In this document: positions 23,901-35,193 of the stretch, in pieces | Layout of the letters: every line of letters begins with the position of its first letter | Position numbering within the stretch: the stretch's first letter is position 1 | Source: Amborella trichopoda | Lineage: Eukaryota > Streptophyta > Magnoliopsida > Amborellales > Amborellaceae | NCBI RefSeq assembly: GCF_000471905.2 | Contig: NW_006499827.1 | Span: 1,584,061 to 1,648,060 of the forward strand | Length of the DNA: 64,000 nt | Reading direction: 5' to 3' | Made by a program: the position numbers and the translations under genes | The notes under the pieces: generated by a model | Database searches by the model: none | Seen by the model: only the letters and a program-made list of their open reading frames with translations | Told to the model about the DNA's origin: nothing

Positions 23901-24520
23901 TGCAGATAGTAGGAACTCTGATCGCAGCCATGGTCTACCTAGGAACTGCATGGTGGCTTATGAATGCAATCCCCAACATCTGTGACACTTCAGTGCTTTC
24001 CTCTGATAGCCCATGGACATGTCCCATGGACCGCGTCTTTTACGATGCTTCTGTGATATGGGGGCTCATTGGACCACGTCGAATTTTCGGTGACCTTGGT
24101 ACCTACTCAGCTATCAATTGGTTCTTCTTAGGTGGAGCTATCGCCCCCCTTCTTGTATGGCTTGCTCATCGCGCCTTCCCTGACAAAGAATGGATCCGTC
24201 TCATCAACATGCCAGTTTTAATAGGGGCAACAAGCATGATGCCTCCGGCCACTGTGGTGAATTACACTAGTTGGATTTTGATGGGATTTATCTTCAGTTT
24301 CGTTGTTTACAGGTATAAACGTGATTGGTGGACACGCCACAATTACGTCCTTTCTGGTGCACTAGATGCAGGTTTAGCCTTTATGGGGGTGTTGCTATAC
24401 TTGTGCCTAGGGCTTGAGGACATAAGCATTAGTTGGTGGGGTTCAGACCTTGATGGTTGTCCCTTGGCTTCTTGCCCTACAGCAAAAGGGGTGGTAGTCG
24501 AAGGCTGCCCTGTTTACTAA
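14923..24520 (+). CDS. Oligopeptide transporter (OPT family), seven exons, intact
   Basis: Exons: 14923-14959, 15217-15695, 16127-16224, 21168-21737, 22498-22753, 22873-23055, 23906-24520; all introns are GT-AG and the phases join to 745 residues, a normal length for plant OPTs. The product is a multi-pass membrane protein with many hydrophobic segments from about residue 55 to the C terminus. It carries the family motifs NPG (119-121, in [12 protein letters not shown]) and KIPPR (531-535), plus [18 protein letters not shown] and ENVSL-type C-terminal features ending in CP-rich [10 protein letters not shown]. The family imports tetra/pentapeptides, glutathione or metal chelates with protons; by memory of family sequences it looks closest to the OPT1/OPT5 type, so substrate remains open. 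The start ATG was chosen because the tandem copy has the same 37-nt first exon. Oddities: intron 3 is 4943 bp and full of repeats, and the normally conserved Arg in SLFRALHEKE is Gly (residue 205, codon split by intron 3). Confidence 0.93.
14960..15216 (+). other. Intron 1 of the OPT gene, CT-rich
   Basis: The 257-bp intron opens GTAAGTCTCTCT and consists largely of TCTCTCTCTC runs alternating with AATGG(A/G)TA, ending TTGCAG. The matching intron of the second copy (26824-27089) has the same composition. The open frames inside it on both strands are repeat translations. Confidence 0.8.
16290..16545 (+). repeat. MITE-like repeat (TAATCTTTAATATG family) in OPT intron 3
   Basis: Contains TGTAATCTTTAATATGAAGA, AAATGGACCACTTATTGG and GTTTAAGGTGGACAAC in the family order seen at 9893 and 34345. 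It is absent from the corresponding intron of the second OPT copy. Confidence 0.55.
16570..16845. mobile_element. Hairpin MITE, AATGATCTTATAAGACC ends, in OPT intron 3
   Basis: The left end GTAATGATCTTATAAGACC is matched at the right by the reverse complement of AAATGATCTTATACGACCC. An internal TTTAATGGTGATTTTTTGAG block is duplicated in tandem (about 16695-16755). It is related to 18402-18607. No clear TSD. Confidence 0.55.
17168..18137. mobile_element. hAT-like element (second full copy) in OPT intron 3
   Basis: The ends CCATGTTGGAAAAACCGG and (reverse complement) CAGTGTTCGTAAAACCG are imperfect TIRs. The body matches the element at 7090 on both sides of an inner MITE: TTAGATCGGAAT on the left, TTAGGCCGGTTAAACCGC on the right. 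I do not see a TSD here, so the edges are less sure than for the 7090 copy. No transposase. Confidence 0.6.
17531..17951. mobile_element. Mutator-like MITE nested in the hAT-like element
   Basis: It starts GGGTGCGGTTTTAATAGAGC and ends GGCTCTATATAAAC, then TTTTCCC, giving TIRs of about 45 bp. The flanks are CTTTTTATA (17522-17530) and TTTTTTATA (17952-17960), a 9-bp TSD with one difference. It sits at exactly the same place in its hAT-like host as the one at 7449. Confidence 0.75.
18402..18607. mobile_element. Hairpin MITE, AATGACACTATGAGACC ends, in OPT intron 3
   Basis: AGTAATGACACTATGAGACC at the left is matched by the reverse complement of the right end, AATAATGATACTATGAGACT, and the similarity continues inward (TTCTCACC / TTTCACACC). 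About 205 bp; the central part is also partly self-complementary. TSD not resolved in the T-rich flanks. Confidence 0.65.
18608..20089. other. Rest of OPT intron 3, mostly unrecognised
   Basis: Contains a direct repeat of GTGGCAGTTTATAATAGAGT (18974-19020) and an (AAAAAT)n microsatellite at 19840-19893. No exon is seen, which agrees with exon 3 joining directly to exon 4 in phase. Confidence 0.55.
20090..20495. repeat. MULE-like MITE relative in OPT intron 3
   Basis: Contains AGAGGTGCGCTTTAACTAT, ATCGAGATGATCAATTATAT and a right end CCTTATATAAACTTTTTCC, as at 12196 and 34640. The 87-codon open frame inside it is not a gene. Confidence 0.6.
21963..22174. mobile_element. Harbinger/Tourist-like MITE, 212 bp, TTA target, in OPT intron 4
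   Basis: It starts GGGCACGTTTGGTTCGCGTG and ends with the near-perfect inverse (reverse complement GGGCACATTTGTTTCGTGTG). It is flanked by TTA at 21960-21962 and 22175-22177. A 3-bp TTA target and GGGCACGTTTGG-type ends are usual for PIF/Harbinger (Tourist) MITEs. The corresponding intron of the second OPT copy lacks it. Confidence 0.85.
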
Positions 24521-26100
24521 TTGCGTATAAAAGTGTGCTTTCTTAGGTGTGTTTCAGGTTTCAAGAGCCACATGTATGATCTCCCTCTCTCTATATGTCT
24601 GTATAGAAGGGTGCTCACAGCATACAAAGAAATATCTTGCGGGGCCAAACCAAAGTGCAATTTGTTATGTGAACAGGAAAACAAAAAGGAAAGTTACAAT
24701 TATTTGTGGGAATGCACAGGAGACCATTAGGAATTGCACAAAGTTACAATTCTTTGTGGGGTTCTTGATTTTGAGTTGGCTTAAACTCTCATGGGATCAG
24801 CTATAGATATTTATAATTGAATTTGTAAAATGTTATCAAGCTACATTGATTTGAGCTATGAAATGATGAAACCAAGTATTAAATCAGTAAGGACTTCAAA
24901 TTACAACGGAGACGAAGGACATACAGCTTTAAGTACACTAAAAAAAAGGGAGTGCAGTCTTTGTGAAGCTATGGCCCCTCTGGCCAGGAGAGTCAAAGGG
25001 CATGACTTCACATAACTAATTTTTTGGTTTAAGTTATGCTCTCTTATATAACTGGATGAATTGTTGCAGGTGCTTGAGCAACATGAATTATTTAAAATTA
25101 TCAACATATTCTAAAATCCAAGTACCAAGACTATCATGTATCTGACAGAGATGAAACAAAAACAGATTCAAATCTTTAACAAAACTCTTGAAGTATGGAG
25201 CAAGAACTCATCTCAATTCGATGAATCTTCACTCTCGCTGGCTTGATTCCAATAGCATAATGAAAATTGCAAAGGCTTTGATTGTTGATGAGCCTATTTT
25301 GTCATGCGCATACCTGAGAGAAGAAGAAGAGAAACATATTGGGTAATATTCTAGGCTAAACCAATCCTATATGATAGTGAAATCACAATTTTCTACTCAA
25401 CTTTTTTTTTATATATATATAAACTGCTGATGTATTTTAGGAATGGCGTTCTGTCATTTCAAATTCCCTCCAAAAATAATTTTAAATTTAGAATGATTAT
25501 GTTGACGTTTTCATTAAAGCAATTTAAAAATGCAAATATGCATTTTTTTACATTTTTGGAACAAATTATGTTATTTTATAGGAGTATGTAAGTAAAAATT
25601 TTTAAATTAAAAAATTCCTAGTGCTCCATCAAAATAAGATTAGCCTAAAACAACTATTTTAATTAATTACAAAAATTACATAAATATCCCTTATATTTTG
25701 CAAATTTAAAAATTATGCCCAATGTTCATATTTTATGCTCACGACCACTTTTTCAGAACATATATAATTGATTTTAATAGTTTTTTTTATAAATTGGATG
25801 AAGCTCAAATTTTGGGTCTATATTTTCGTATTATGCATTTATAAAAAATAGGAAAATAATAAAATTAAATAAATAAAATAATTAAAAATTCCAAAATACA
25901 GGTAAAAGTCTGGTGGATATATTGCTTTTTATTTAATTTTTTTTTATATTTTTTAATGATGTGTGATGGTGGAAAATATTAGCCTACAAAATTTAAGTTT
26001 AATTTTATGTATAAAAAATAAAATTAAAATGCTAAATATGTTTTTAAAAAGTAGGACATGACTATAGAATATAAAATATAAAATATTAAGAATAATTTTT
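24521..26100. other. 3' flank of the OPT gene and spacer to the second copy
   Basis: The first 300 bp after the TAA resemble the 3' flank of the second copy (33103-33330; TGTGTTTTCTTAGG, AATTCTTTGT), so it is probably 3' UTR. Beyond that the sequence is AT-rich with nothing recognised. Confidence 0.5.
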
Positions 26101-26300
26101 TAATGGAGAATAGTTTGATAGGGTTGCAGCCCTATCATCACCTCATAACTCATCGAAAATTACAATTTCATAAGACCTTTACATCGATCATCTCAACATG
26201 AGCATTATGGTTTTGAAAAACAATTAGAGTTCAAGTTTTAAAAATAATGTATATTGTAACAAATTATCTCAATTGTCCGTTTTATTTTAAAAATAAATGT
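26101..26300. repeat. Fragment of the GGGCTGCAGCCCTATC dispersed repeat
   Basis: It begins GTTTGATAGGGTTGCAGCCC with TATCATCACC, and has TTACATCGATCATCTCAACA and TTTTAAAAATAATGTATATT blocks as in the other copies. Truncated on the right. Confidence 0.5.
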
Positions 26301-27939
26301 TCATATACTATCAATATGTGTATCATTTTTCGAGTCTCAAATTCAATTGTTGGTGTTGAAAATTGCTTTTTGAGCCATGAGGTACATTTCTATTGGCCAA
26401 AGTGCTTTTTGGACGGGGATTTGAAACGAAGGTTTTTTTTTTTTTATAAAGCCCGGTCCAAACCTCATCCATTTTCAAAATCTAAAAAAATATAAGAAAT
26501 ATTCATCTAAATTTCCCTTATTAATTGGACTGGCCGTCACATGCTCTCAGTCTCCATGTTTGTCTCAATCTTTCATCAACTCTCTGATTTAAAAGACTCT
26601 TGTCCCGATTATAATAATTTCTCAGAGTCAAAAACCTCGACATGTGACGTAATGTTTGACATTAACCGCAATCAATTAAGTATATGCAATCCTTGAAAAC
26701 AAATATGCAGAGGCCTCCTCTCCTCCTCCTCCTCAATCATCCTACATTCCCGTTTTGCTTCTCCGTTCATCGTATCTTCTCACAAGATGGAGGATATCTC
26801 AGACTCCATTACCCTCTCTCTGTGTAAGTCTCTCTCTCTTAAATGGGTACTCCATGTCTGTTTCTCTCTCTATATAGATGGGTTTTTTCTCTACCCTCTC
26901 TCTCTAGGTAGATAGGAGTCTCTCTCCATGGACTTGTGCACTCTCCCCACTTCTTGTAGATAGGTTCTCTCTCTAACCTCTCTCTAATGGGTGATTTCTC
27001 TCCCCTCTCTCTATATGGATCCCCTCTCTTGGTCTCTCTACATTGTTGCCTTGGTCTTTGTCTCACACTTTCTCTCTCTTAATTTGCAGTGGACAAGCCC
27101 TCTTCCTCAACAACTGAAGAACCCAACAGCTCCGCTGAAATCATCGAGAACTCGCCGATTGAGCAAGTCGCACTGACGGTTCCGGTGAGCGATGACCCTT
27201 CGTTGCCCGTTTTAACGTTCAGGATGTGTTTCTTGGGGGGCGCCTGTTGCATTATCCTCTCTTTCCTCAACCAGTTCTTCTGGTACAGGACCGAGCCTCT
27301 GAGTATAACATCAGTTTCAGCACAAATTGCGGTTGTGCCCCTAGGCCACCTCATGGCCGCCGTCCTGCCTACTCGCCCCTTCTTCAAGGGCAAGCGTTGG
27401 GAATTTACGCTGAATCCAGGGCCTTTTAATGTGAAGGAACATGTTCTTATAACTATTTTTGCAAATTCAGGGACTGGATCTGTTTATGCTATACGTATTG
27501 TGAGTGCAGTGAAGACATTTTATTAGGAGACTCTTTCATTTTTTGTGGCCTTTTTGGTTGTGATCACTACTCAGGTGAGTTAGGATTTTCACTTCTTTTA
27601 TTATGTTTTTGGCTTTGGAAAATAATTTCTGTCAAATGTAGCTTAAGAGTTGAACTGTTTAATATCTCACCATTTCTTTTGGTCCAATTTGAAAGAGTCC
27701 ATAATTCATCGTTAGTTGATCTAATTTCAAAAGAGCCTATCAAACCCATTATCATCGGTCTGGCCACTTTTGTAACAACTTCCAAGAATAAGAAGGTAAA
27801 AAAAGCTGTAAGAGTAAGTATTCTATTTCACACTGCAAGAGAGTGTACAAGCCACTTCGTGGGCCGATCCTCCTAGACAATCGGAAAGCTCAATCTTGTC
27901 CCCTTTGATACATTTGTCATCTTGATGTAAGCTAAGCAT

Positions 27940-28010
27940 TTATCATCATCATCATAGCCTTTTTCCAATTAATTGGGGCTGGCTTCACGAATCCTGATCC
28001 TCCATGCTAT
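27940..28010. repeat. Short dispersed-type motif in intron 2 of the OPT pseudogene
   Basis: TCATCATCATAGCC then AATTAATTGGGGCTGGCTTC and ACGAATCC resembles a short repeat often met in plant genomes. I infer a SINE-like or other dispersed fragment; the class is not certain. It sits in an intron that is 977 bp here against 431 bp in the intact gene. Confidence 0.35.
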
Positions 28011-29149
28011 ACCCTCAGTGAGGCCTTTAAGTCCCCATATCTTGTGGCTAAGGCCACAAGATACATATTTAGATACACATTTATATAGCACACCTAATCC
28101 TTCAAAGTGATCCTACATTGCCTCGTTGGACTTTGAAGTTTGGAATTATGGATGTCTATGTGAAGTTTCGAATTTTAGATATGTTATATGGGACGGAATA
28201 GATTTCTTTGTTTTACATGTTATCAGGCTAGCAGGGGACTCAGAGTCCTAGACAACTAATATTAGAGACAATGAATAAATTGAAATAACTACTATTACAT
28301 AAATCACGTGTATGTTTTTTCTATGCATGATTATATTTTTTAGAATTGTTTTAAATTTATTGACCACATTGGAGTTGATGTGGAACTGCCATTGAGCTGC
28401 ATTGTTGTGATGGACCCCCGGCCGCATTGGGTGCGCATACTGCATTTTAAAACATTGATTGAGGGCACTATTTATATCCATGTAAGATATAAACAGGTAT
28501 TATTTGATTACTTTTTCTTTTTTGTGGGAAATAATGTGGATTTTGCTTTAGGTGTTAGGATTTGGATGGGCGGGGATATTTTGGAAATATTTGGTGGAGC
28601 CGGCGGCTATGTGGTGGCCACTAAATCTCGTCCAGGTATCGTTGTTCAGGTAAGGCGAAATTGTTTTTTCTTTGATCATTTGGTTATTTTGAGAGATATC
28701 AGAATAGTACTCGGAATACCTGCATAGATTATGGAGATGCTCCAAAACTTGTGATTGTTCTCTTTGGATATTGATACAAGTTTACCTTTTTCCATAGGTT
28801 GTTGTTTCTGACCGGAAACCATGTTTGGTTCAATGGGTTATCTCCAGTACTTAAATAAAGGATGGATGGTATAATGGTTGAATTTGTAGGTCCTGGTTTG
28901 TGAATAATCAAATCGTTTTCTTTTGGCTCTAATGTATATAAATTCTTTGAGCACATTGTACCTGAATTATGATGGTGTTCCTGGTTTTCTTTTGTAACTT
29001 CTCTCAATTTTTATCTTTTGTATGTGAATTATGATGGTGTTCCTGGCTTTTTTTTTTCTTTTTATATCTTTTCTTAATTTTTCTCTTTTGAATTAAAAAT
29101 TAGAAGTTTAACTTTTCAAATGATCTTTGTCAAGTGCTTTTTAGCCAAC

Positions 29150-29310
29150 AGTTTATTGAGAGTAGGCTTCAATGGGTTGGGCCTTGCTGCCTTGCCTGGG
29201 ACTCCTAGAGGCTTGGCCAAGGCCCTAATCGGGCTAAAGGCTCCTTGCCCAGGCCCCGGCCCAGCCCTATTAGTGGTTCAGGCCAGGCCCTGCCTGGCCT
29301 TTTCTTTACG
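29150..29310. repeat. GC-rich GGCCAAGGCC/CCAGGCCC patch in intron 3 of the OPT pseudogene
   Basis: A sharply GC-rich island (CTTGGCCAAGGCCC, GCCCAGGCCCCGGCC, GGCCAGGCCCTGCC) in AT-rich intron DNA, composed like the sub-terminal repeats of hAT-type elements elsewhere in the window. Edges and TSD not found. Confidence 0.4.
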
Positions 29311-32300
29311 GTATTTTGAAAAAACATAAAAATTTTAAAAATAGGTTGGGTGAGATTCTAACAAAACATAAAAGTTTTAGAAATAGGTTGGATGTGATTT
29401 CCAAACTTGACCAATGGTATAACTTCAATACACTGGTTGAAATTTTTTACTCGGGGGGGTGGGGGCGGGAGTAAGGTATCAATACTTACTAGAAGTTTCC
29501 TAGTTTGGGAAGTGCAATGAGGGTGTCCATACAATAAATATATAAAACTAAACCTATTTTAAATACATAAATATTTTTAAAAAGCATTTAGATGCAAAAT
29601 TTACTTATTAGAAATACCTTTAATTTAGGCTAATAAAATTTGACTGTCTTCTCATATTCAAGTCCTCCACAATAATGTAGCGAAGGTATTTATCTGATTG
29701 TACATTCTAAATGACAGTAAAGAATCTTGTTTTGGTTAAATCACATAAAAGTCATGTTCTTTTCTTCACATATCTCCCTTCATTCAATTTAATAGAAAGA
29801 AAACTAATGTGTGGGGTAGATGAAGTAAATAAACATGGAAATATGGACACAGAAAGAGATAGAGATTGGAGAAAGGAGTCATTCTCTCTTGTGCACATTT
29901 TAAAAAGATGATGCGTCGAAGTCCCTAAAGCATTTGTGACAAATGTTGGACCACTATTTCCTACATTAAGTGCTATTTTGGGAAGCATTGGATTGCAACT
30001 TTCTTTTTGTAATTGATGCGAACTTAAGAATCTCTTTTTTTTGAAAAATAATGGAACATGGATTTGAATTTTGAATAATTTAGGGAAGCAATTAATGCTT
30101 GCTTCTTTTTTATGGATATCTATTTACCGCTTTCAATTTTGAATTGATATACATTTATTGTTTCTTTTTATTTTATAATGCATGGAACATGATCATATTA
30201 ACTTGTTGATTGACTCATATTGGCTTAGGATCGCGCTCCCCTAACATGGGATCACGGCCGGCTACTTCCTCATTGCTCTAATGTGTAGTTTCGCTTACTT
30301 TGTCTTACCTGGCTACTTCTTACCAATGCTCACCTCTCTTTCTTGGATTTGTTGGATTTTCCCTAAGTCAGTGTTTGGCCAACAACTAGGCTCGGGTCTT
30401 CATGGCTTGGGACTTGGTGCAATTGGGATAGACTGGTCCACCATTTCCTCTTACTTAGGCAGCGCACTAGCTAGCCCTTGGTTTGCAACCGTTAATGTGG
30501 CTGCAGGTTTCTTCTTGTTCATGTATGTTATAACTCCACTATCATATTGGCTTGATCTCTACCATGCTAAAAGGTTTCCTATATTCTCTGAGAGCCTCTT
30601 CAGGTATTCCGGCCAAAAGTATAATATTACTGCCATTATTGATACGAATTTCAATATCGATTTGGAGGCCTATGAGAGGGAAGGAAAGTTGTATCTTAGC
30701 TCGTTATTTGCGATGACTTATGGTGTTGGGTTTGCTTCTCTCACTGCAACTCTGGTTCATGTGTTGCTCTTTCATGGCCGGTAAGGTTGGATTTCTCCTC
30801 CAACGTCATTTTACTATTATCTTTATTTTTGTCTTTATCTGTATTTTTTATTATTGTTGTTGCGAGGATAGATAAGCATAAGAGATTGGGGAAGTAGAGT
30901 TTAGCTATTTTATAGACAAGAATGATTTCATTTCACTTCGTAGAACTTGAGGTTATTTTCCACTAGTATCTAAGAACCAATTGTAACTTAGTAAAATATG
31001 TCCCATTGTTCTTTTTGTTAGTTTTTTAACCCCTCATGTGTGCTATGCTGGGGTCCTGAATTGAAAACCAAGTGGATGGTCAAACAAAGAGCCTCCATCA
31101 CAGCTTTTGCTAGGATTCAAAAGTGGGTTTGAATCATGTATTGTTATATACTTGCGGAGCTACAATTAGAGAGATCATTGCAGATTCGTTATTTTCCCTA
31201 TAGCTTTTTTAATTTGACAAAAAAAAAAAAGGTTTAAAATATAAGACATGTATCACTTTTTTATATGACCATAAAGCATCTCCCTGTGTTGGATAGGACC
31301 ATTATACGCTAGTTTTCTTCTCATGGAGAGAAATATGGCAATTGAGCAAGTCTGCATTCCAAGGCAAGATGGACGTTCATACCAAAATCATGAGCAAGTA
31401 TAAGCAAGTCCCGGAGTGGTGGTTTATGGTTATCCTTATGATTAATATAGCAGCTGCGACTTTTGCATGTGAATATTACATTGACCAACTTCAAATGCCA
31501 TGGTGGGGAGTCCTACTAGCTTGTGGCATTGCCATTTGCTTCACTCTTCCAATTGGGATAATCAGGTATGACCTTTCTTCTTAATCCAACATATGGTGAA
31601 TTTGATGTAATTAACCTAACTTGTTGAGTTTATGACGTCAGCATCCTGGCCTAAACATAATCACAGAGTATTATCATTGGATATCTATATCCAGGTCGAC
31701 CAGTAGCAATGATATATTTCAAAGTTTATGGGCACATCAGTATGAAACAGGCTGTTACATTTTTACAAGATTTTAAGCTTTGCCATTACATGAAGATACC
31801 TCCGAGAACAATGTTGATGGCACAGGTAAAGAGAAAACACATTATTGTTAGTACACTAATGTTAGAATTGTTTCTGTTGAAGTCCATCTTTACACCTTTG
31901 ACAATAAGTTTTGTGCTAGCTGCTGAATCTTGTAATTAAGGAGGGAAGTTCCCTTATGGCTTTCGCTTAAGCTTATTAGTTGGAGCGAACATGTTCTACC
32001 ACTAATGTTTAAGATTCTTATCCCATTTTCCACACCAAAATCTGAAAAAGAACGATATGGATGCCCCTCCCATCTTCCCACAAACCTAATGTTATTTAAT
32101 GGACTGGTAGCAATATGTTGTGCCTTTCCTGATTTTTGGCAAGTTAAGGGATTGACATGGCGAGTTGACTTGGTTATGGTAATGACCGAGTGGGTCGAGC
32201 TTTTTGTGTTTCACTGAATAATGGTGGACTTATTCTCGCTCAGCTTGCATATATCTGGAAGATTTGGATAAAGAACTCTCATATTTTTCAAATTCTATGT

Positions 32301-33102
32301 GGTATGGCAGATTTGTTAGTGAGGCTATTATAGCTTTTCCAAAAGTGGAAAAGAGAAGTTCTGTTGACAAATTTATAGTGGAGATTGAAGAAATCCTCAG
32401 AGATTAAAGTATGGTGGCCAAACTGACACTTGCGCTTCAAGGTGAAGCATGCTTTAACTAAGCAATTTGGTCAACATTTCATGCAGGTAGTAGGAACCAT
32501 GATCGCAGCTATGGTCTACCTGGGAACTGCATGGTGGCTCATGAATTCCGTCCCCAACATCTGCAACACCTCGCTGCTCCCCTCCAATAGCCCATGGAGA
32601 TGTCCAATGGACCATGTTTTCTATGATGCCTCTGTAATATGGGGGCTCATTGGACCACGTCGAATATTTGGTGACCTTGGCACCTACTCAGCTATTAATT
32701 GGTTCTTCTTAGGTGGAGGCCATAGCCCCTCTTCTTGTATGGCTTGCTCATCATGCCTTTCCGGACAAAGAATGGATTCGTCTCATCAACATGCCAGTCT
32801 TAATAGGGGCACTTATCCAGATGCCTCCCGCCACTGCAGTGAATTACACTAGTTGGATTTTGATGGGATTTTTCTCCAATTTCGTTCTTTACAGATATAG
32901 ACGTGATTGGTGGCAACGCTACAGTTACATTCTTTCGGGTGCACTAGATGCAGTGTTAGCCTTCATGGGGGTTTTGCTATACTTGTGCTTAGGGCTTGAG
33001 GACATTAGCCTTAAGTGGTGGGGTTCAGAGCTTGATGGTTGTCCCTTGGCTTCTTGCCCTACAGTAAAAGGGGTGGTTGTTGAAGGTTGCCCTGTTTACT
33101 AA

Positions 33103-34340
33103 TTGTGTACAAAAGTGTGTTTTCTTAGGAATGTTTTGCTTCAGGTGTCAAGTGCCATGTGAATAATTTCCTTCACAATATGTGCCCAAAAAAGAAGAAA
33201 TTCACTCATGGGGGCTAGCAAAATGCAATTGGTTGTCCCTAAAGAAAAATAGGTAAAAGTAGAGTTGTAATTCTTTGTAAGAATGGAGAGGCAACCATTA
33301 GGAATTGTTTGGCTTGTAATGTGGGGTTATGGGTTTGGAGTTCTCTCCATTTCTCAGGCAAGATTTTGGGGATGGCCTTAGAATTTTATGGGCTAAGTTG
33401 TAAAATCCTATTTGAGCTCACTACATTGTCATGAGTAATGTTTAAAGATTTAAACTAGTGGGATAAACAGGTCACCCATCGAGTTAGCTCGGTTAATATA
33501 TTTAAAAATCTATACTTATAATAGAGAAAAAAGAGGGGAAATCATCCCCAAAAAAAACAGACACACACACATAGTCAAATATTGGGATTCAAGTAATTTA
33601 TTTCATATTGTAGGAGGTATAAATCAAACTCACATTAAAAGATACAAACAAAAAATAGAAAATGGAGAAAAACAAAAAATTGATCATAGAGATTTTTGGT
33701 TTTAATTCAAAGCAATTTTTTTACGGCCTTGTAGATCAATGTGGTTAGAAACATTTTGGGTCAATTTTGAACAGATTTGGTGAAATTGTGAGAGAAAATT
33801 GAATATTTTTTATTTTGGGTTAAAATTTTTTGACATTTAAACGTTTGGTTTTTTTTTTATTTTGGTTTTCATGGGTCTGTTAGAGGGTTCCAACACCAAC
33901 ATTTTGAATTAAATTGCAGTGATTTGATCCAGAAATGAGAGAGATTGTAAGAAAGGTGGATTGGATTTTAAGGCTTAAAATGGTATTTTTATAAAAATTT
34001 GTCTAAATAAAACTTTTAATTTAAAAAACTTAAAAGAATGATTACTGGGGGGGGTTAGAGAAATCGGTTTGTAACCAAATCAATCAAAACGGGGTTTGGA
34101 GGTGAATTGTTGGTTGAGAAAAAGATAAAACACAAAAACACTTTTTTGCCTTTTTTTTTCCCACTAAACAAGGGTAGTACCGAGTGATTTGCCCGAGTCC
34201 ATACGAGAATAGGCCCAATACCGTATCGGTTTTGAGTCGAGTAAACTGAAGAAATATCGGTTTTGAGTCGACTGAAGAAAGACTGAGACACTCCGCAAAA
34301 TTGTAGACATTGCGTATGAACGCAAACAATCAAACAAGGA
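33103..34340. other. 3' flank of the OPT pseudogene and AT-rich spacer
   Basis: The first ~230 bp match the 3' flank of the intact gene. Near 34220-34290 a short tandem of ATCGGTTTTGAGTCGA plus CTGAAGAAA occurs twice. No gene; minus-strand frames here overlap that repeat. Confidence 0.5.
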
Positions 34341-34344
34341 TGCG

Positions 34345-34605
34345 GTTAGCATGCGGTCAAACCCGCACATGTAGACATGCGGGTTTGGTAATAAATATAG
34401 TTTTAAATATAATTTGATTTTAATTTTTAGAGAATATATAATCTTTAACATGAAGATGATGAATATGAATAAATAAATGATTTTTAAAATTTAGAAATAA
34501 TAACTATATTGAGAAAACATTTGAACCATTAGTTACAATTGTTTTTAGATGGACCACCTATTTGCATCTATCTTTAAGATGGATGCTTTATACAGCATAT
34601 TGTAG
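34345..34605 (+). repeat. MITE-like repeat (GCGGTC family), uninterrupted copy
   Basis: GCATGCGGTCAAACCCGCAC, GCGGGTTTGGTAATAAATAT, TAATCTTTAACATGAAGATG, AGATGGACCACCTATTTGC and CTATCTTTAAGATGGATGC follow in order. This is the empty-site reference for the insertion at 9938-10451. Confidence 0.7.
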
Positions 34606-34639
34606 AAAGGGTACAGTTGGCATTCGGATACATCTGTAG

Positions 34640-35000
34640 CTGTAGAGATAAGGTGCACCTTCAAATTTTATCATGATATATAATTTTGATGTAAAATATT
34701 CTTAGGATTATCTCAAAATCTATTTTTATATCTAATTATAAAATTTTAAATTTTAAAAATGGTTAAAATCAAGTAAATCTATAAACACATGAAAATCTTG
34801 AAAATGGATTGTGTAGATAATATGTTGTAAAATGCACTATTTTTTAGACTTAAAATCTTTTTATTTTTCATGGTCATACATCTCGATGTCGAGATGATCA
34901 ATCAAAGGGTTTTTCAATATTAAAACTACCTTTTCTGATAGATTTTTGATGTGTATCCGTAGTTCCACATTGGCATCATTATATAAACTTTTTCCTTCTA
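34640..35000. repeat. MULE-like MITE relative
   Basis: It begins near ATAAGGTGCACCTTCAAATT, has TTCTTAGGATTATCTCAAAA and CATCTCGATGTCGAGATGAT, and ends TTATATAAACTTTTTCC. Same family as 12196, 20090 and 59320. A minus-strand frame of 94 codons crosses it and is not a gene. Confidence 0.6.
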
Positions 35001-35193
35001 AAAATGCAATCAAGCCCGAATGAAACAATTGCTCATCAAACAGAGCTTCAATCGCAATAGAGATAAAGGTCCTCCCCATATTCATAATCAAGTCATAACG
35101 AAAAGGGGGTGCCGACCCTATGACCCCCGTGGTGGGGAGAGTCACGCATGACCTACCCTATCTGGTTTTGTAATTTATCTATATGAGTTCAAT

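Larger units (their letters stand above)
26787..33102 (+). pseudogene. Second OPT transporter copy, tandem, inactivated
   Basis: Exon plan as in the first gene: 26787-26823, 27090-27574, 28552-28649, about 30230-30780, 31329-31565, 31642-31825, 32487-33102. It is still clearly an OPT (NPG in exon 2, KIPPR in exon 6, same C terminus). Lesions: (1) Lys codon changed to TAG at 27524-27526, codon 158; (2) the first ~17 codons of exon 4 are replaced by sequence with an in-frame TAA just before the surviving homology; (3) the exon-5 acceptor CAG has become GAG (31326-31328); (4) the end of exon 5 lacks about 16 nt; (5) a 1-nt insertion in exon 6 near 31672; (6) a 1-nt insertion in exon 7 near 32717. 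Exons 1 and 3 look undamaged, and exon 3 keeps the Arg of SLFR that the intact copy lost. A full transporter cannot be made. Confidence 0.92.

Noticed and set aside
27940..28010. tRNA or tRNA-derived SINE promoter
   Set aside because: No cloverleaf or convincing A and B boxes seen; left as a low-confidence repeat motif.
30229..30280. Alternative start for a shorter functional OPT copy 2 at ATG 30281
   Set aside because: A protein from here would lack the NPG half of the transporter and still meet the exon-5 and exon-6 frameshifts.
32430..32852. 140-codon frame overlapping exon 7 of OPT copy 2, as an independent gene
   Set aside because: It is exon 7 plus upstream intron read through a 1-nt insertion; its C-terminal part is out of frame with the family.
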